DNA of 57,793 nt from Chloroflexota bacterium (GTDB taxonomy: Bacteria > Chloroflexota > UBA11872 > VXOZ01), in assembly GCA_028874195.1 (NCBI GenBank), contig JAPPLM010000039.1:1-57793 (forward strand). Direction: 5' to 3'. Position 1 is the stretch's first letter. Each line of letters opens with the position of its first letter. The translations under genes and the position numbers were made by a program. The notes below the pieces were generated by a model, which was given only the letters and a program-made list of their open reading frames with translations, was not told the origin of the DNA and searched no databases. Shown here one piece after another: positions 41,355 through 50,604 of this stretch.

Positions 41355-42962
41355 TTAGACCTCTGTAACTGAAATGCTGTCGAACCAAGCCGTGCCTCGC
41401 GAGCCCCGTAGGGCTGAAAGCACGACCCGGCAGCAATAGACATAAGGCGGTAAAGCAGGTGTAGCTACCTCTACGCGTGTCCAGTCACGTGTGCCGGCCA
41501 GCGGCCGCGATTGCACGCGGCCGATGAATCCCATGTCACCATTCCACTCCAACGATACGGTCATGCCGCCACGCACGTCCTCTGTGCGTACCCAGGCTTC
41601 CAACGCAAAGCGTTTGCCGGCCACTGCTTGCAGCGCCTTGCCGTCGTCCTTGAGGACGCGGCGGATGGCTGGGACCACGGGTTCGTCGCCTTTGCCGACC
41701 CAGCGTATACTCTGCTCGCTGGTGCGCACTATTGCAGAGTCGCGCGCATACTGGATGCGCGGCAGCACCCAGCGCGACACGCCCTCCGTCATGCCGGCGA
41801 CAACAGTGCCGTCGGTGGGGAGGTCGGGGTACGGTAACTGCGGGCTCGCGGCGGGAAGCGGGGCGAGCGGGGCTGCTGGTTTGCGCAACGTCAACGTATC
41901 GAACAGGTTACCGTCAGAGTCTATCGCCCGCACACGGCATTCATCCGGCGCGACGCTCGTGTGGAGAAAGTGGTTAGTGGGCCTGGCTAAGGCAGAGACG
42001 GGATGCAGGTGGTCCCAAAGCTCGCTGGGCGAAAGGCTCATATCATATCCACCGCCGCCGGAAACGAAGTACACGATGCCGTCCTCGCTGTCGTACCGGC
42101 CACCGCGCAAGGGATGAAACCGCTCGTAAATTGTCGCGTGGGCTGTGTAGACGATATCTACACCGTAGCGCTCGAACAGCGGGCACAGCACACGAGTCGC
42201 GGGAATCTCGCAGTTATTCGAGCAGTACGGCGGATGATGGAAGAGAACGAACTTCCAGCGCGCGTTTTGAAAGGTCTTGAGGTCGTGCTCCAGCCAGTGC
42301 CACTGCTCCGAACCCGGCCGATAGTCCATGTTGCTATTGAGCACGGTGAAGTGCGCCGCGCCGTAGTTGAAGGAGTACCAGTAGTGCGGCTCCGGGAAGT
42401 TGAAGTAACGGAAATACCCCTCATTCGGCGAGTCGTGATTGCCCATGGCGGCAAACCACGGCGTGTACGGCAGCAGGTTCGCCGTGCAGGCAAAGAAGTC
42501 GCCGAAACGCGCAATCTCGTCTTGGGAGTGGTCTCCCGCGCCGACGCAAATGTCCGCCCGGTACGCGCGAGCCAGATCTGCATTCTGCCGATGCACTTGG
42601 TTCACGCGGAGGCTGTCACCGTAGGTGGCGAAAGAGAAGGGCGAATTCTCGCCAGCGACGGTGCGAAAACTCGCACCCTCAGACAATGCTGATTCTCCAC
42701 CGGGCGAGGAAGAAGAAACGCGGTAGAAGTAGTCCTGCTCTGCCACGAGGCCAGTGAGACGTACGGCGTGAATAGTACACAGCTTGAGGTTTTCCCGGCG
42801 CCAAGGAAATGTCGGTTGCGGCCTGCCTGCGTAAGCGCTCCAGCCCAGCCGCTTGCTCTGCTCGAATTCGACCACCGATGTGGCGGGCTCGTCGGTCTGC
42901 CACATGATGGTAATGGCGTCTCTAGCGACGTTTTGCAGGTAGGGTCCGGCGGTTATCCTCAT
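41355..42962 (-). CDS. Purple-acid-phosphatase-like metallophosphoesterase with C-terminal carbohydrate-binding-like domain
   Basis: The 535-residue protein has an N-terminal fibronectin-III-like domain (about residues 1-95) as in purple acid phosphatases. The metallophosphoesterase domain follows with YGDSLR, GAGDHSQ, AMGNHDSP and LFHHPPYCSNN. The last metal motif, normally GHxH, reads AHATIYER, so its second His is Thr. The C-terminal part (about 400-535) is a beta-sandwich like carbohydrate-binding modules (RFALEAWVRTEDVRGGMTVSLEW). I see no signal peptide. ATG 42962 is 5 nt after the stop of the kelch gene; an upstream GTG at 42986 would overlap it. Substrate is unknown. Confidence 0.83.
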   Translation of the reverse strand: MRITAGPYLQNVARDAITIMWQTDEPATSVVEFEQSKRLGWSAYAGRPQPTFPWRRENLKLCTIHAVRLTGLVAEQDYFYRVSSSSPGGESALSEGASFRTVAGENSPFSFATYGDSLRVNQVHRQNADLARAYRADICVGAGDHSQDEIARFGDFFACTANLLPYTPWFAAMGNHDSPNEGYFRYFNFPEPHYWYSFNYGAAHFTVLNSNMDYRPGSEQWHWLEHDLKTFQNARWKFVLFHHPPYCSNNCEIPATRVLCPLFERYGVDIVYTAHATIYERFHPLRGGRYDSEDGIVYFVSGGGGYDMSLSPSELWDHLHPVSALARPTNHFLHTSVAPDECRVRAIDSDGNLFDTLTLRKPAAPLAPLPAASPQLPYPDLPTDGTVVAGMTEGVSRWVLPRIQYARDSAIVRTSEQSIRWVGKGDEPVVPAIRRVLKDDGKALQAVAGKRFALEAWVRTEDVRGGMTVSLEWNGDMGFIGRVQSRPLAGTRDWTRVEVATPALPPYVYCCRVVLSALRGSRGTAWFDSISVTEV

Positions 42963-42967
42963 GCCGC

Positions 42968-43888
42968 TTACCGCCGGTACGACCACACGTCGTTATAGAG
43001 GGTGTCGCCGAACCCGCCGATCACCCAGAGCTTGTCGTGGTACGTGAGGCAGACCGGCGCGTGGCGAATCGGCCAGATAGGATCGCCAACGGCTTCCACC
43101 CAGTGCGCGCCGTCAGAGGAAAACCAGACGTCATTGCGGTTCCCGTTGCTGTAGCCGCCGATAATCCACACCTTGTCGTCGTACACAGTCGAGGCATGAA
43201 AGCGCCGCTCCTGCCACGCGGCGTCCTCTGTGACCAGGTCCCAGGTTTCACCGTCGGAGGTACACCACACGTCGCTGTGGTTCACCACGGTGTTGTGAGG
43301 ATAGTGCGTGTTGTAGACGCCGCCGCCCATGACCCACATCTTGCCGTCGAAGACGACCGAGGTCTGCATGCTGCGGGCGCTCCACGGCGCGTGCTCCGTC
43401 ACGAGATCCCAATGCTCACCGTCCGTCGAAGTCCACACATCATTAAAGTGGTGGAATTCGCCGATGTCGAAGCCGCCGAACAACCACATCCTCTCGTCAA
43501 AGACAACGGCAGAGGCCGCGGTGCGTCGGCCCCACGGCGCACGCGCCGTGGCGGCGACCCAGTCTTTGCCGTCGGACGAACACCAAACGTCGTTGAGTGA
43601 GATGTCCGGCTTGTCTGAGCCGCCGAAAATCCAGACCTTGTCGTCGTAGACGAGCGTACACGGGAGATTCCGTTTGGGCCAAGACGCGGAGGGCGTTACC
43701 TCCTCCCAGTTGACTCCGTCAGTCGACGACCAGACGTCGTTAACGCGCGTGGGAATGAAACCGCCGAAAATCCACATTCTATCGTGAAAGACGGCAGATC
43801 CCATCGAGTCGCGCTTCGTCCAGGGCGCTTGCGCAACCTCTTGCTTCCAACGGAGATTTACGACCTGGTGTGCTGGATCAGTTTGCAT
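42968..43888 (-). CDS. Kelch-repeat beta-propeller protein
   Basis: The 306-residue protein is made of six kelch-type repeats of about 45-52 residues. Each contains a DDKVWIFGG or FDERMWLFGG segment, an NDVW(S/C/T)S(T/S)DG segment and a W-x-x-V/E-x-x-x-x-x-W segment. The doubled glycines and spaced Trp/Tyr residues are typical. It should fold as a six-bladed propeller that binds another protein or a sugar. No signal peptide is visible. It is upstream of and almost touching the phosphoesterase gene (5 nt), so the two proteins probably work together. Confidence 0.85.
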   Translation of the reverse strand: MQTDPAHQVVNLRWKQEVAQAPWTKRDSMGSAVFHDRMWIFGGFIPTRVNDVWSSTDGVNWEEVTPSASWPKRNLPCTLVYDDKVWIFGGSDKPDISLNDVWCSSDGKDWVAATARAPWGRRTAASAVVFDERMWLFGGFDIGEFHHFNDVWTSTDGEHWDLVTEHAPWSARSMQTSVVFDGKMWVMGGGVYNTHYPHNTVVNHSDVWCTSDGETWDLVTEDAAWQERRFHASTVYDDKVWIIGGYSNGNRNDVWFSSDGAHWVEAVGDPIWPIRHAPVCLTYHDKLWVIGGFGDTLYNDVWSYRR

Positions 43889-44323
43889 TGGCTCTCTCGC
43901 TATCTGTCACTGCGCCTCATGACTTGCGTTGAATACAATTACAATACCAGACGAATAGAGTCTTGAGTTTTCGCGAACAACGCCGGACAGGCATCAGGCA
44001 CATCGTTGAAAAGAGAGGTGGATAAACCCTTGTCCACGCTCTCCGCGCGCCGTGAACGGCTACACGAGTTGGAAAACTCGAATGATACGGCGGGCCCACT
44101 TGGAGCCTGTCCTAAGTGCAGTTTTGGCGTATGCGCTGGCCTCGCCGCCCCATCCGCGGCAGGCTTACCAAGCCTGGATGATCCACGTAGGGCACGTGGG
44201 CCAAGTTCTACAAAAGAAGGGACTCCGGACTAGCCCCAGAGCCCCTCTTCTTATGCATCTAGATTCCAAGCCCACAAGAAGAGATCTGAGTCTCTCTCCT
44301 TGTGGGGGAGATCCTGAACCCGT
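43889..44323. other. Intergenic stretch with hairpin
   Basis: No gene is supported. The hairpin at 44271-44306 is listed separately. A TGGTATTGT on the minus strand near 43945 is a possible extended -10 for the kelch-phosphatase unit, but is weak. Confidence 0.4.
44271..44306 (-). terminator. Hairpin after the frameshifted symporter gene
   Basis: Arms of 14 nt (44271-44284 and 44293-44306) pair with one mismatch around an 8-nt loop, beginning 17 nt beyond the gene's stop. No clear T tract follows, so intrinsic termination is uncertain. Confidence 0.5.
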
Positions 44324-45837
44324 TTATGCGGACTCGGTCTCGGCAATGCCTTGATCAAACGACTCTTGCACCTCGGCGGACGGCGCCTTGGTGACCAGAG
44401 TGACCAACACGGCAAGAGGCAATACGCCGAGTGAAAGGACGCCAAAGACGATGAACCTGACGTCGAAGTGCGCGCATGCGATGGTCAGGAGTCCTCCCGC
44501 AATGAGAGCGGCCATCGCGCCAAAGAGGTTGAACCGGCGCCAATAGAGTGACAGGAAGACAACCGGTCCGAATGTACAGCCCGTGCCCAGCCAGGCGTAA
44601 ACGAGAAAGGTGACGATTGAGCCGGGATGGCTGCTCGCCAGCAGCCAGGCGATGAGCCCGATGAGAACGAGCATCAGGCGACCGATCCAGACGCGCATGT
44701 AAGCGCCCAGCACGAACTCGAAGCGCTTGCGCTGCGCGTACTTGCGCACGAACGGCAGGTCTGAGGCGGCGACACTCGCGCCAATGAGCATCTGCGAGTC
44801 TACGGTGCTCATTACCGCAGCGACGACGGCAGTGAGGGCAATGGCGCCCAGGATGGGACTATCGATGAGCTCTGCCAACCAGTAGAAGAACTGTATTCCC
44901 TGTTCACCTCTTTCAACGCCTTCTATCGCAAGGCGGAGCCCCCTTGGGGCAGGGCGTTCTCGGCAAAGAGACCGAGAACGACGCTGAACGCGAAGATAAT
45001 GAAGATCCACAGCGTGCTTAGTCTGCGGCTGGTATCCATGATGGCTTCGCTTTCAGCCGCCATGAAGCGCTGCAACAGCCGTTGCGCGCCAAACGCTCCT
45101 TGCACCGTAGCCACCAGGAAAGGGACAAAGAGGTAGATATTCGACCTATTGCTAACGGAACCGAAGAAATTCTCAAGAGAGTCTGTGATGCCGGCAGTCG
45201 GGTTGTCAGTGACCACGTACACGGCACCCGCCAAGACGACTACGCCGATCAACGTAATAATGCTTTGAAAGACATCCGTGCGCGCGACCACCACGTAGCC
45301 GCCGATAAAGATGTACGCCAGCACCACGAGTATTGTTATGAGCCCGCCGACTGCGGTGCTCACTCCGAACGCAATATTGAAGAGAATGCCGCCGGCCATA
45401 ATGCCTGCACTGACGTAGAAGAGAACGAACAAGAGGGTTAGAACGGCCGCAAGGACGCGCAAGACCCCGGTGCGGTCATTGAAGCGCCGCTCGAGAAATT
45501 CCGGCAAGGTGAGCGCATTTTGGGCCGCGTACGTGTAACGGCGCAACCGGGGACCGACCAGCTTCCAGGATGCCCACAAACCAACTACGATCGCGATCGC
45601 CATCCCTATTACCAGAGAACGAAAGCCGAAAGCAATCGCGGGCAAGATGAACAACGCCCAACCCCGTTCCAATGAAGAACTGGCGCTCAGACCGGTCGTG
45701 ATCGCACCCACGCGTCGGCCCGCAAGCACGTGGTCCGCCATCTCTTGCCCCTGGGTGGTGCGGTAGAGCGATATGCCTATGACCGCGAGAACATAGACAA
45801 TGAAGAGGATGAGAAGCGTTTGGTCTAATTGTGACAT
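44324..45837 (-). pseudogene. Sodium:solute symporter (SSS/PutP-like) gene with a frameshift
   Basis: Two reading frames encode one continuous SSS-family symporter. The 5' part (from ATG 45837) has MSQLDQTLLILFIVYVLAVIG, GLSASSSLERGWALFILP and further membrane helices, ending GLFAENALPQGGSALR and stop near 44927. The 3' part continues in another frame with GIQFFYWLAELIDSPILG, AVVAAVMSTVDSQMLIG and four more helices, to 44324. The shift maps to a run of five G (minus strand) at 44939-44943: adding one G joins the frames into a protein of about 504 residues. This may be a real mutation, a sequencing error in a homopolymer, or less likely programmed shifting. The family takes up sodium-coupled sugars, amino acids or organic acids. 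Confidence 0.85.
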
Positions 45838-45886
45838 GGCTCCCCTTTTCCTTATGTATTTCGCTGTACTCCGAAAGGATGCGTAA

Positions 45887-45915
45887 AGAGTACGGGCAGG
45901 AGGGACATTTGTCAA
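45887..45915 (-). promoter_or_regulatory. Promoter of the symporter gene
   Basis: On the minus strand TTGACA (45910-45915) and TACTCT (45887-45892) are separated by 17 nt. The inferred start lies about 40 nt before the ATG. The -35 is perfect but the -10 is weak. Confidence 0.55.
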
Positions 45916-46093
45916 ACTCTTATACAATCGCTTTGGGAACGCTTGACCGCCCTTTGCCGAAAGTGCACGAAGGCGGGACGAAAGCGGGGCGCTTGTAGGG
46001 GGTTGCGCCTTCGGACTATGGTAGACGTAGTGGAGTACGACCCGCTGGGCGATGCTGGCTGCCGTCCTTACAGCAGTCGCACGACGCCTCGCA

Positions 46094-47365
46094 ATGGGGG
46101 ATACCGTGATCACATACACACCACATGACCGCGCGCGCCTGCATCTGGAAGAACCGAAGGTGGCCGACGAACGGGAAGAGTTCGAGCGCGACCGGGCGCG
46201 CATAATTCACAGCGCCGCCTTTCGCCGCTTGCAGGGCAAGACGCAGGTCTTCGGCGTACGGTATGGTGATTTCTTTCGCACGCGGCTTACCCACTCGCTT
46301 GAAGTGGCGCAGATCGGCAAGGGGCTGGCGTTGCGGCTGGGCGTCGATCCGACGTTGGTCGAAGCGATTTGCCTGGCACACGACATCGGTCATCCGCCGT
46401 TCGGCCACTATGGTGAGCAAGTCTTGCGGACCGGCATGGCAGAGCATGGCAGCTTTGAGGCGAATGCGCAGAATCTCCGTGTCCTCACCCAGCTTGAAGT
46501 GAAATCGGACCGCTACATGGGACTTAATCTCACGCGAAGCGTGCTAGACGGACTGCTGAAATACAAAGCAATTCACGGTTCGCAGCCTAGCTTGAGCAAG
46601 TCCTGCTACGCAGAGGATGCGCCGCTACTCGAGTGGGTCTGCGAAAACGGCTCGGCGGAGGAACGGTCATTCGAATGCCAGATCATGAATTGGGCCGATG
46701 ACGTGGCATATTCGGCACACGATCTGGAGGACGGCATTCACGTGGGGATGATCGCCTTGCAACACCTGCGGCGTCCTTCCAACCAGGACGCGGTTATACA
46801 GCGGGTTCAAGCGGAAGCGGAGGAGCGTGGACGCGCCTGGTCGGCTGATGAAGTGGTGCGCGAACTCGACTGGTTGGCGGCGCGTTTGCTTGAGTTGGAA
46901 GGCCTGCCAACACCGCGACACTCCCGCGCCGCGCTCAAGGACCTGACCTCGCGCCTCATAAATGAGTTTGTCCGCTGTGCCCAGGGTGCTCCGCGACTGG
47001 GATGGTCGAAAGCATTGTCGGAGCGTTATCGTTACGGCCTTATGGTCCCAGACGCCCAAGAACGGCGCTGCGAAGTGCTCAAGCAGGTGGCATTCGTGTT
47101 GGTGTTCGCGGAGCCTCGTGTGACAACGCTGGCGCACAGAGCTCGACATATGGTGGAACGGCTCTTTGCTGTCTTTCAGGATGAGGCGAGCGCGGCCATG
47201 TATCCCCTGGAGTTTCAGGACATCTTCGCCGCGGCTAGAGACGATGTTCAGCGTCGGCGCGTGGCCTGCGACTACATTGCAACGATGACCGACTTTCAGG
47301 CCGAACGCACGTATCAACGCCTCTTCGTGCCCGGGTATGAGAGCATTCTCGATCCTCTGGTGTGA
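46094..47365 (+). CDS. dgt: Deoxyguanosinetriphosphate triphosphohydrolase-like protein
   Basis: The HD-domain enzyme splits dGTP (or other dNTPs) to deoxynucleoside and triphosphate. The roughly 423-residue product has the dGTPase N-terminus (RIIHSAAFRRLQGKTQVFG), RLTHSLEVAQIGKG, the metal-binding HDIGHPPFGHYGE (about residues 100-112), and NWADDVAYSAHDLEDGI with the second HD part. ATG 46094 is my choice; GTG 46106 with GGGGGA 4-5 nt upstream is an alternative. It is a single plus-strand gene opposite the symporter gene. Confidence 0.92.
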   Translation: MGDTVITYTPHDRARLHLEEPKVADEREEFERDRARIIHSAAFRRLQGKTQVFGVRYGDFFRTRLTHSLEVAQIGKGLALRLGVDPTLVEAICLAHDIGHPPFGHYGEQVLRTGMAEHGSFEANAQNLRVLTQLEVKSDRYMGLNLTRSVLDGLLKYKAIHGSQPSLSKSCYAEDAPLLEWVCENGSAEERSFECQIMNWADDVAYSAHDLEDGIHVGMIALQHLRRPSNQDAVIQRVQAEAEERGRAWSADEVVRELDWLAARLLELEGLPTPRHSRAALKDLTSRLINEFVRCAQGAPRLGWSKALSERYRYGLMVPDAQERRCEVLKQVAFVLVFAEPRVTTLAHRARHMVERLFAVFQDEASAAMYPLEFQDIFAAARDDVQRRRVACDYIATMTDFQAERTYQRLFVPGYESILDPLV

Positions 47366-47670
47366 GCGGCAGTTGCCCGGTCGCTCCTCAATTCGACATT
47401 TCGGCAGAGGCCGGAATTTACTCTTGTGGCGGCATCTGGATACTGCCTTGTCGGCGCAGGATTGCATCCTGCGCTACCGGGAATCTATCGAAGAGTCCGT
47501 CCTACAGTCTTGATTGCTTCTTCAAAGCACAGGCGAGAGCTAGCGAATCACCCCTACTGCGCGATGGGTGGGAACAAAGGTAGGGGCACGATATATCGTG
47601 CCCCTACCTAGTCTGCGAGTCCCCTTTGCAACGTGGAGGTTTGCGGGCCGTGCCCGCGGTGTGCTGGCTC
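47366..47670. repeat. Intergenic repeat region with mini-palindrome and 30-bp palindrome
   Basis: No gene is supported. The mini-palindrome GCAGGATTGCATCCTGC (47456-47472, followed by GCTACCGG) belongs to the same group as copies at 20180, 54769 and 57525. The 30-bp palindrome identical to that at 39511-39540 lies at 47579-47608. Confidence 0.8.
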
Positions 47671-48765
47671 CTACCAGACCTCGTCTGTCCTGCGCCAGAC
47701 CATCTGGGGACGCACGTTTTCGAGAGGCAGATCGGCGATCATGCCGTAGTCCTCACCGTGGTAGGCGGCGATGATTGCTTCCATCGACTTCTTCGACTCT
47801 ACGCCGTCGGTGAGGGGCGTTCGGTCGTTTACGATGCAATCGATGAAATGCTCGCATTCGCCGGCAAAGTTCTTGCGTGCGCTGAAGGCATCCATCAGGT
47901 CTGCCTTGCTGGGGTCATCTTCGACAAGGAGCGTGCCTTCCTTGTCGCCCGCCTGCCAGAGCGTGAGGCGGCGCACACCATCAGGATCGTAGCTGAGGAT
48001 CAACTCGCCGCCCTCGAGGTAGATCGCAAAGCGTAGATGGCAGTCGCTGTGCTTGGTGCCCCAGGAAGCCACGTAGTTACCCAAGGCGCCGCTGGCAAAG
48101 CGGTAGATAGAAACTGCCGTGTCTTCGCGGCCTAAGGTCTCCCGGCGGAAGCGGTCGTCGCTCAGGCAGGTGGCCTGCACGACATCGCCCAGGTTCCAGA
48201 TCATCTGATCGACATAATGGCAGCCATGGCTGAGCAGGCAGCCCATGGGAAAGGTCTTCCACGACTTGCGCCACCCTGCCGGGTTCGCCATATTGTCTTC
48301 CGTCCGCACCTGAGCCATGTACGGTTGACCGTATTCGCCGCTGGTCACCAGCTCATTGAGCTTCTGCCAGATGGGCTGGTAGCGGGTCACGTACGCTACC
48401 ATCAATTTCACATCCTGCTCATCGGCGACGCGTATCATCTCGTCTGCGTCCTCGAGCGTCGTCGCCATGACTTTCTCCGTGAGGACGTGCTTACCGCGCT
48501 GCATAGCGGCCAGGCTCATTGGGGCGTGTAGGTGGGGCGGTGTGCAAATGTCAACGGCGTCTACTTCATCGAGGATCGAGTCATAGTCCGTCGCCCACTT
48601 TGAACCCGTGCGCTCCGCCTCGGCCTTGGCCTTCTCTTCGTCAATGTCCACGCAGTACGCCAATTCAACGGCTTCACTCATGCGGGCATAGGCATTGATG
48701 TGACCGGTACTAATACCGCCACACCCGACTACGGCCATGCGAATCTTGCTTTCGTTCACGTTCAC
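47671..48765 (-). CDS. Gfo/Idh/MocA-family oxidoreductase
   Basis: The 364-residue NAD(P)-dependent oxidoreductase has the Rossmann motif MAVVGCGGISTGHINAY (about residues 10-26), then AVDICTPPHLHAPM and the family's EKVMA segment (usually EKP/EKV with catalytic Lys, about residue 95). The C-terminal half is the standard beta-sheet domain. Members oxidise sugars, inositols or related diols. Start is uncertain: GTG 48765 lies 3 nt after GGAG and a second GTG at 48759 lies 9 nt after it. The ceramidase-like gene upstream is 171 nt away on the same strand. Confidence 0.9.
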   Translation of the reverse strand: MNVNESKIRMAVVGCGGISTGHINAYARMSEAVELAYCVDIDEEKAKAEAERTGSKWATDYDSILDEVDAVDICTPPHLHAPMSLAAMQRGKHVLTEKVMATTLEDADEMIRVADEQDVKLMVAYVTRYQPIWQKLNELVTSGEYGQPYMAQVRTEDNMANPAGWRKSWKTFPMGCLLSHGCHYVDQMIWNLGDVVQATCLSDDRFRRETLGREDTAVSIYRFASGALGNYVASWGTKHSDCHLRFAIYLEGGELILSYDPDGVRRLTLWQAGDKEGTLLVEDDPSKADLMDAFSARKNFAGECEHFIDCIVNDRTPLTDGVESKKSMEAIIAAYHGEDYGMIADLPLENVRPQMVWRRTDEVW

Positions 48766-48936
48766 ACACTCCTCTCAGTGCGGTTGGATATTTCTACGGA
48801 GATTTACGTGCATTCAAAGTTAGCCCGCCGACGCCTAGTTTGCAAGCAGTTACGCCAAGGCAACGCTTCGTAGAATGCAGTACAGCAAAACTGGCATGTA
48901 GCTCGGCTTGGCGGCAGGGGCCTGCGAGCACTGTGG

Positions 48937-50295
48937 CTAGAAAAGCTGGCTGAGAAGCTCCAGCGCGCATTTTTCCATAGCCGGCCCGGTGCCAACACCA
49001 CCCAGAGACGAATAGCCGGCCCAGGTCTCATAGCCGCCGTGCTCCGTCAGAGCTTTGTCCGTACAAACATAGCCTATGTAGCCGTTAGCCAAGCTCACGA
49101 CAAACTGCGGCGATGCGGGCGACTGCTGCTTGATGTTTAGACCAAATTCGACAAAGATTTCGCCTGGCAGCGCCACGATGGAGGCGTCTCCCAGCCGCAG
49201 GGCTTGCACCGGCGCGCTGTGCGACAGTGGCATTTGCGCCAAGCGCTGGCATTCGACCGCATAGACATCCGAAAGACCGTGCGGCAGTGTCTGACCGACT
49301 ACCCAGCTAAACGGCCCTGAATCGTAGCCAGTGTATGTTCCCGCCGGCACTGCTAGGATTTTCTCGGCCATGGCAAGGTCCTCGTCGGTTATGTCCTTGC
49401 GCTCGAAATCGAATGTGCCGACTGCCGCCCCCAGCACGAGCTCGTCTTGCATTTCCATGAGTTGGATTTCAGTGATGAGATGACCGGCAAGCACGTTTGC
49501 CATCTTTATGGCCTGCTTGTGGCCGCTCGCGGTCCACCGGATCTTCCCGCTGTAGTCATTGTTGTTGATGTCCCCCGACGTGCCGTTCCAGACCATACCG
49601 ACACACTGCGGATCAAGGTAGCGTTGGATGAGCCGGTGGAAGTGTCCAAAGTAATCGGCAGAAATCGCGAGTCCGTTATCCGTGCCTACGTAGTGCAGCA
49701 CAAAGTTCGAAACGGCGGCGATTGGGCGGCCGTCTGCACCTTCCACGTATAGCATCGTGACTTCAGGATCTTTGGGATAGGTGGGCTTCACGAGGTCGGG
49801 ATTGCCCGCGCCGGGATTCATGCGCACCGTGCCGTCACGCATGTGCCAGCGCCGGTTGAACGAAATGCGGTCCTCATGGGCCGTGGCAAAGCCAATGCGC
49901 GCAGCCTGCATACGATGCGTGGCTACTTCCACGGCATCGGCCATCTTGAGCGGTGCCCACTCGACATACGCCTTATCCTCGCCGGTGCCGAGGAGATCGG
50001 CAACACCGGCCGCCGTGTGGGTGTGGGTAGCGTTGATCATGACGTTTTCAGGCGGAATATCGCAGCGCGCCGCAATGCGCTCTTTGGCGCGGTCCGCCAT
50101 GCCTTGGGGCATCACAATGAGGTCGCACGTGATTAGCGCGATTCGCATATCACCGTTGTCGATTACCAGCGCTTTTGCCAGGAGCTCGTCGTCGACACCT
50201 TCGGCATAGCGCGTACGATGGCTTCCCGGTACCTCGATGCCCAGCCACGGTGTAATGTTCGCCGTGGCAGCACCGGCCTGCAGTGATGTACTCAC
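48937..50295 (-). CDS. Neutral/alkaline ceramidase-like (N-terminal domain) hydrolase
   Basis: The 452-residue protein resembles the catalytic N-terminal domain of neutral/alkaline non-lysosomal ceramidases. Segments include AGAATANITPWLGIEVPGS, VMINATHTHTAAG with the zinc-type H-x-H (about residues 95-97), FNRRWHMRDG, NFVLHYVGTDNG, GMVWNGTSGDINN, and VALPGEIFVEFGLNIK. The enzymes cleave amide-linked acyl chains of sphingolipids, but many bacterial homologues have unknown substrates. I find no signal peptide, unlike classic secreted ceramidases. GTG 50295 is chosen because AAGGAG lies 8 nt upstream; GTG 50304 would sit only 1 nt from it. Confidence 0.8.
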   Translation of the reverse strand: MSTSLQAGAATANITPWLGIEVPGSHRTRYAEGVDDELLAKALVIDNGDMRIALITCDLIVMPQGMADRAKERIAARCDIPPENVMINATHTHTAAGVADLLGTGEDKAYVEWAPLKMADAVEVATHRMQAARIGFATAHEDRISFNRRWHMRDGTVRMNPGAGNPDLVKPTYPKDPEVTMLYVEGADGRPIAAVSNFVLHYVGTDNGLAISADYFGHFHRLIQRYLDPQCVGMVWNGTSGDINNNDYSGKIRWTASGHKQAIKMANVLAGHLITEIQLMEMQDELVLGAAVGTFDFERKDITDEDLAMAEKILAVPAGTYTGYDSGPFSWVVGQTLPHGLSDVYAVECQRLAQMPLSHSAPVQALRLGDASIVALPGEIFVEFGLNIKQQSPASPQFVVSLANGYIGYVCTDKALTEHGGYETWAGYSSLGGVGTGPAMEKCALELLSQLF

Positions 50296-50537
50296 GGGCC
50301 ACACTCCTTATTTGTGTGCGATGCGAATTGACCTACTTTAGTCGAAAGTATAGCGCACCACTAGGTCAAGCGGAAATGCACGTGCGAGCTGTCAAAAATC
50401 CTTCCCTAGGCTACGGGAATGAGTGTGCAAATGAGCATCGATCTAGAGACCGGGACGAGAGCTGCCAGAGCCGCTTATGCAGGTTCTCAAGGGTCCTTTC
50501 GAAAGCCACGGAAGGAACTGGCGCCAACCGCTCGCCA

Positions 50538-50567
50538 TTGACAACAGAAGCGCCAAAGTCTTACGAT
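50538..50567 (+). promoter_or_regulatory. Sigma-70 type promoter of the GPP34 gene
   Basis: TTGACA (50538-50543) and TACGAT (50562-50567) are separated by 18 nt; the leader would be about 30 nt. The rest of 50296-50604 shows no gene. Confidence 0.6.
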
Positions 50568-50604
50568 AATTGCAAATCCTACGATGTAGTAAGGAATGAT
50601 TTCA

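Noticed and set aside
44924..44950. Programmed ribosomal frameshift in the symporter gene.
   Set aside because: The run at the junction is not a canonical X-XXY-YYZ heptamer in the zero frame, no stimulatory hairpin or pseudoknot is evident, and programmed shifting is not known for SSS transporters. A frameshift mutation or sequencing error in a homopolymer is simpler.
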